Shown here one piece after another: positions 6,054 to 8,054 of a DNA stretch of 8,054 nucleotides; position 1 is the first letter of the stretch; every line of letters starts with the position of its first letter. The notes beneath the pieces were generated by a model, which was not told the DNA's origin, did no database searches, and saw nothing but the letters and a program-made list of their open reading frames with translations. The DNA is from HGM11368 sp051883395 (GTDB lineage: Bacteria > Bacillota > Clostridia > Christensenellales > UBA3700): the NCBI GenBank assembly GCA_051883395.1, contig JBJETQ010000003.1, positions 1 to 8,054 on the forward strand. Reading direction: 5' to 3'. The position numbers and the translations under genes were made by a program.

Positions 6054-6084
6054 TTTATATTTTTCAATTTTTGGGCCGATACAT

Positions 6085-6114
6085 TTGACTTTTTAGCGAT
6101 TTATTTGCTATAAA
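6085..6114 (+). promoter_or_regulatory. Promoter of the Na+/phosphate cotransporter gene
   Basis: TTGACT (6085-6090) and TATAAA (6109-6114), each five of six, are 18 nt apart. Transcription would start near 6121. It is divergent from the polA promoter, with 31 nt between the two -35 boxes. Confidence 0.6.
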
Positions 6115-6153
6115 AATATAGTAGAGAAAAATAGTGAAATCAAAAATAACTTT

Positions 6154-6212
6154 TATTGATGTAAAATATCAATAGGTCAACAAAATCTTTGGCGGAGTCG
6201 TTATCGCCGAAG
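6154..6212 (+). promoter_or_regulatory. Structured 5' leader of the cotransporter mRNA
   Basis: Two hairpins can form in the ~118-nt leader. The first is TATTGAT/ATCAATA (6154-6160 with 6168-6174). The second is CTTTGGCG/CGCCGAAG (6187-6194 with 6205-6212), eight pairs with one G-U and a 10-nt loop. No U run follows the second, so it is not a terminator. The ribosome site AAGGA at 6227-6231, seven bases before the ATG, lies 14 nt after it. A short in-frame stretch (NAERIRKFL at its end) overlaps the ATG as ATGA but has no convincing start. I do not recognise a known riboswitch here. Confidence 0.35.
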
Positions 6213-6238
6213 AATGCGGAAAGAATAAGGAAATTTTT

Positions 6239-7945
6239 ATGAATGCATTGGATATTTTAGAAAGCGTTCTTATGATGCTGGGCGGATTGGGCGTATTTCT
6301 CATAGGCATCAAAGCCATGGGAGACAATCTCGAAGCCGTCGCAGGCAATTCTTTGAAATCGATATTCAACAAAATCAGCAACAACAGATTTACGGGCGTT
6401 GCGGTAGGCGCAGGCGTTACGGCAATCATTCAGAGTTCGTCGGCAACTACCGTCATGGTAGTAGGCTTTGTCAACGCAGGCGTTATGACGCTCACCCAAG
6501 CCACTTCTATCATAATGGGTGCAAATATAGGTACGACGATTACTGCGCAAATCGTTTCGCTCCAATCTCTGCCTATCACCGCATTTTTTGCAGCCATGGC
6601 ATGCGTAGGCGCATTTATGCAGATGTCAAAAAAGCTGCACGTACGCAACGTAGGTTCTATCATAGCAGGCGTAGGCGTGCTTTTCGTCGGTCTCGACGTG
6701 ATGAGCAGCGCAATGAAATCTATTGCGGAAATCGACGCCGTCCGCAACGTTCTCAACGCTACTACCAATCCTTTGTTACTCTTGCTTTTGGGCGCGCTTA
6801 TCACGGCGCTCATTCAGAGTTCGTCCGTTACTACGTCCATCATTATCAGCATGGGTATCAGCGGACTTATCAATTTGGAGAGTGCGATTTTCACCACTCT
6901 CGGCATCAACATAGGCACGTGTATTACGGCGGTGCTTGCCTGCATCGGTTCCACCGTCAACGCCAAGCGCACTTCTGTTATCCACCTGCTTTTTAACTGC
7001 ATAGGTTCCTTCTTCTTCTTTGTGGTATTTTTGATTTTGCGCAAATTTACAAACTTTTTCGACTGGATGTCAGGCACCTTCAACGGTTCTATTGCCAATC
7101 AGATAGCTATGTTCCACACGGCGTTCAACGTCATCACCACGCTGTTGCTCTTGCCTTTCGTCAAAGTTTTGCCTAAGCTCGCCATTCTCATAGTGCCTGA
7201 CAAAAAGTCGGAAGCCGACGAGCAGAAAGACATTATCGAAACGGAAAAATTCCAATATATCGACAATCGACTGCTCTCCACTCCGTCAATAGCGCTCGTG
7301 ATGATTCGCAAAGAGATATTGGCAATGGCAGGTCTTGCCAAAGACAATCTTGACCTGTCCATCAATGCCGTCAAAAACAAGGACCTTAGCCAGAAAGCTC
7401 TGTTTGATACAAGAGAAAAACGTATCGATTTTCTCAACAAAGCTATTACCAAATACACTATCAAGGTTTCCAGCGAACACATCTCCTACATCAGCGAAAA
7501 GGAAAGCGCTTCCTACTACTACGTAGTGTCCAATATTGAGCGTGTGGGCGACTATGCTCAGAATATTATGGAATACACTCAGGAGCTTATCGACTACAAT
7601 GCCGAGTTCTCCGACACGGCAAAAAAGGAAATCGACGATATGAAACTTGCCATTGACAAACTTTTCGAAGCCGTCGTAGTTGCCTTTGAAAAGCAGGATA
7701 TATCGCAGGAAGAATCTATCAAAGATATGGAAGAAGCGGTAGACGACTACAAGGCTCAGCTCGAACGCTCGCATCTTATTCGTCTCGGCAACGGTCAATG
7801 TAGCGCCGAGTCGGCAGGCGTATTCTTGTCGCTGGTCAGCAACATGGAGCGTATCGCCGACCATATTCTCAACGTCTTCAAGAGTATGAAACAATATACT
7901 CAGGTCAGCAAAACCACTCACGTAATTTCTGCTCCTAAGGCGTAA
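6239..7945 (+). CDS. Na+/phosphate cotransporter family protein with C-terminal PhoU-like domain
   Basis: The protein couples sodium entry to phosphate movement across the membrane (NptA/YjbB-type Na_Pi_cotrans family). The membrane part (about 1-320) carries the family's duplicated signature: QSSSATT at 65-71 with GANIGTT at 94-100, and QSSSVTT at 193-199 with GINIGTC at 222-228; the paired motifs build the two-fold transport core. A charged linker (320-345) leads to a helical PhoU-like domain (about 350-555) with the metal-type motifs NIERVGDYAQNI (432-443) and NMERIADHILNV (535-546). At 568 residues it is full length for the fused form. The ATG has AAGGA seven bases upstream. No phosphate ABC or pho regulatory genes are in the window. 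Direction (import or export) cannot be told; several relatives act as exporters or overflow systems. Confidence 0.94.
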   Translation: MNALDILESVLMMLGGLGVFLIGIKAMGDNLEAVAGNSLKSIFNKISNNRFTGVAVGAGVTAIIQSSSATTVMVVGFVNAGVMTLTQATSIIMGANIGTTITAQIVSLQSLPITAFFAAMACVGAFMQMSKKLHVRNVGSIIAGVGVLFVGLDVMSSAMKSIAEIDAVRNVLNATTNPLLLLLLGALITALIQSSSVTTSIIISMGISGLINLESAIFTTLGINIGTCITAVLACIGSTVNAKRTSVIHLLFNCIGSFFFFVVFLILRKFTNFFDWMSGTFNGSIANQIAMFHTAFNVITTLLLLPFVKVLPKLAILIVPDKKSEADEQKDIIETEKFQYIDNRLLSTPSIALVMIRKEILAMAGLAKDNLDLSINAVKNKDLSQKALFDTREKRIDFLNKAITKYTIKVSSEHISYISEKESASYYYVVSNIERVGDYAQNIMEYTQELIDYNAEFSDTAKKEIDDMKLAIDKLFEAVVVAFEKQDISQEESIKDMEEAVDDYKAQLERSHLIRLGNGQCSAESAGVFLSLVSNMERIADHILNVFKSMKQYTQVSKTTHVISAPKA

Positions 7946-7966
7946 TTCAAAAATCAATCGACAATT

Positions 7967-8004
7967 CAACAAAAGCCACAGCCTGCAACTGTGGCTTTGT
8001 TGTT
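7967..8004 (+). terminator. Terminator after the cotransporter gene
   Basis: AAAGCCACAG (7972-7981) pairs with CTGTGGCTTT (7989-7998) around a 7-nt loop. CAAC on the left (7967-7970) and GTTG on the right extend the stem past one bulged A. The T-rich tail (TTTGTTGTTG) is broken by G residues, so efficiency may be moderate. It begins 22 nt after the stop codon. Confidence 0.75.
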
Positions 8005-8054
8005 GATAAACAACGATTAAATAAACAATGAATTGCAACAAAAAAGTGAGACCT

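Noticed and set aside
5983..6054. 24-residue N-terminal extension of PolA
   Set aside because: It would start upstream of the polA promoter's transcription start, and the usual PolA N-terminus begins at MTRLILLDSNSL.
7286..8041. 251-codon minus-strand frame opposite the PhoU-like domain
   Set aside because: It covers a strongly supported gene on the other strand and crosses its terminator; its hydrophobic composition is what the reverse of charged helical coding produces.
8028..8054. Possible gene start at the right edge
   Set aside because: An ATG at 8028 has no ribosome site and only nine codons remain in the window, so it cannot be supported.

Overview
The window looks like an ordinary chromosomal stretch from a Bacillota (Clostridia-type) bacterium. 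The reasons are the gene families (YugP-type zinc peptidase, YitT, a small Firmicute-type protein, the polA–coaE pair), good AGGAG-like ribosome sites, sigma-A-like promoters and AT-rich spacers around moderately GC coding DNA. No phage, IS, CRISPR or toxin/defence module is visible.

Layout. (1) 1-388: a tRNA-Leu(GAG) gene with encoded CCA and a strong terminator, then about 235 nt of non-coding DNA. This holds a near-perfect 64-66 nt direct repeat of the tRNA trailer, a second 11-nt copy of the tRNA 3' end, and inverted repeats; together they suggest a decayed tandem duplication or a small tRNA-linked repeat element. (2) 389-2675, minus strand: yitT-family membrane protein, then a membrane zinc metallopeptidase (YugP family), then a 69-residue conserved-looking small protein. 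The last two are probably one transcript; each of the first two has its own candidate promoter with a nearby palindrome. (3) 2876-5982, minus strand: polA and coaE, overlapping by 1 nt with the coaE ribosome site inside the end of polA, driven by a near-consensus promoter. The polymerase keeps 5'-nuclease and polymerase motifs but has lost the usual proofreading residues; CoaE is short and its central motif is altered. (4) 6239-7945, plus strand: a Na+/phosphate cotransporter fused to a PhoU-like domain, divergent from polA, with its own promoter, a ~118-nt structured leader and a downstream terminator.

The genes are mainly housekeeping: leucine decoding, DNA repair and replication, the last step of CoA synthesis, phosphate transport and membrane protein turnover. 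I found no convincing new multi-gene system. The best leads are the repeat region behind the tRNA, the small protein at 389-598, the structured leader of the phosphate transporter, and the diverged CoaE.
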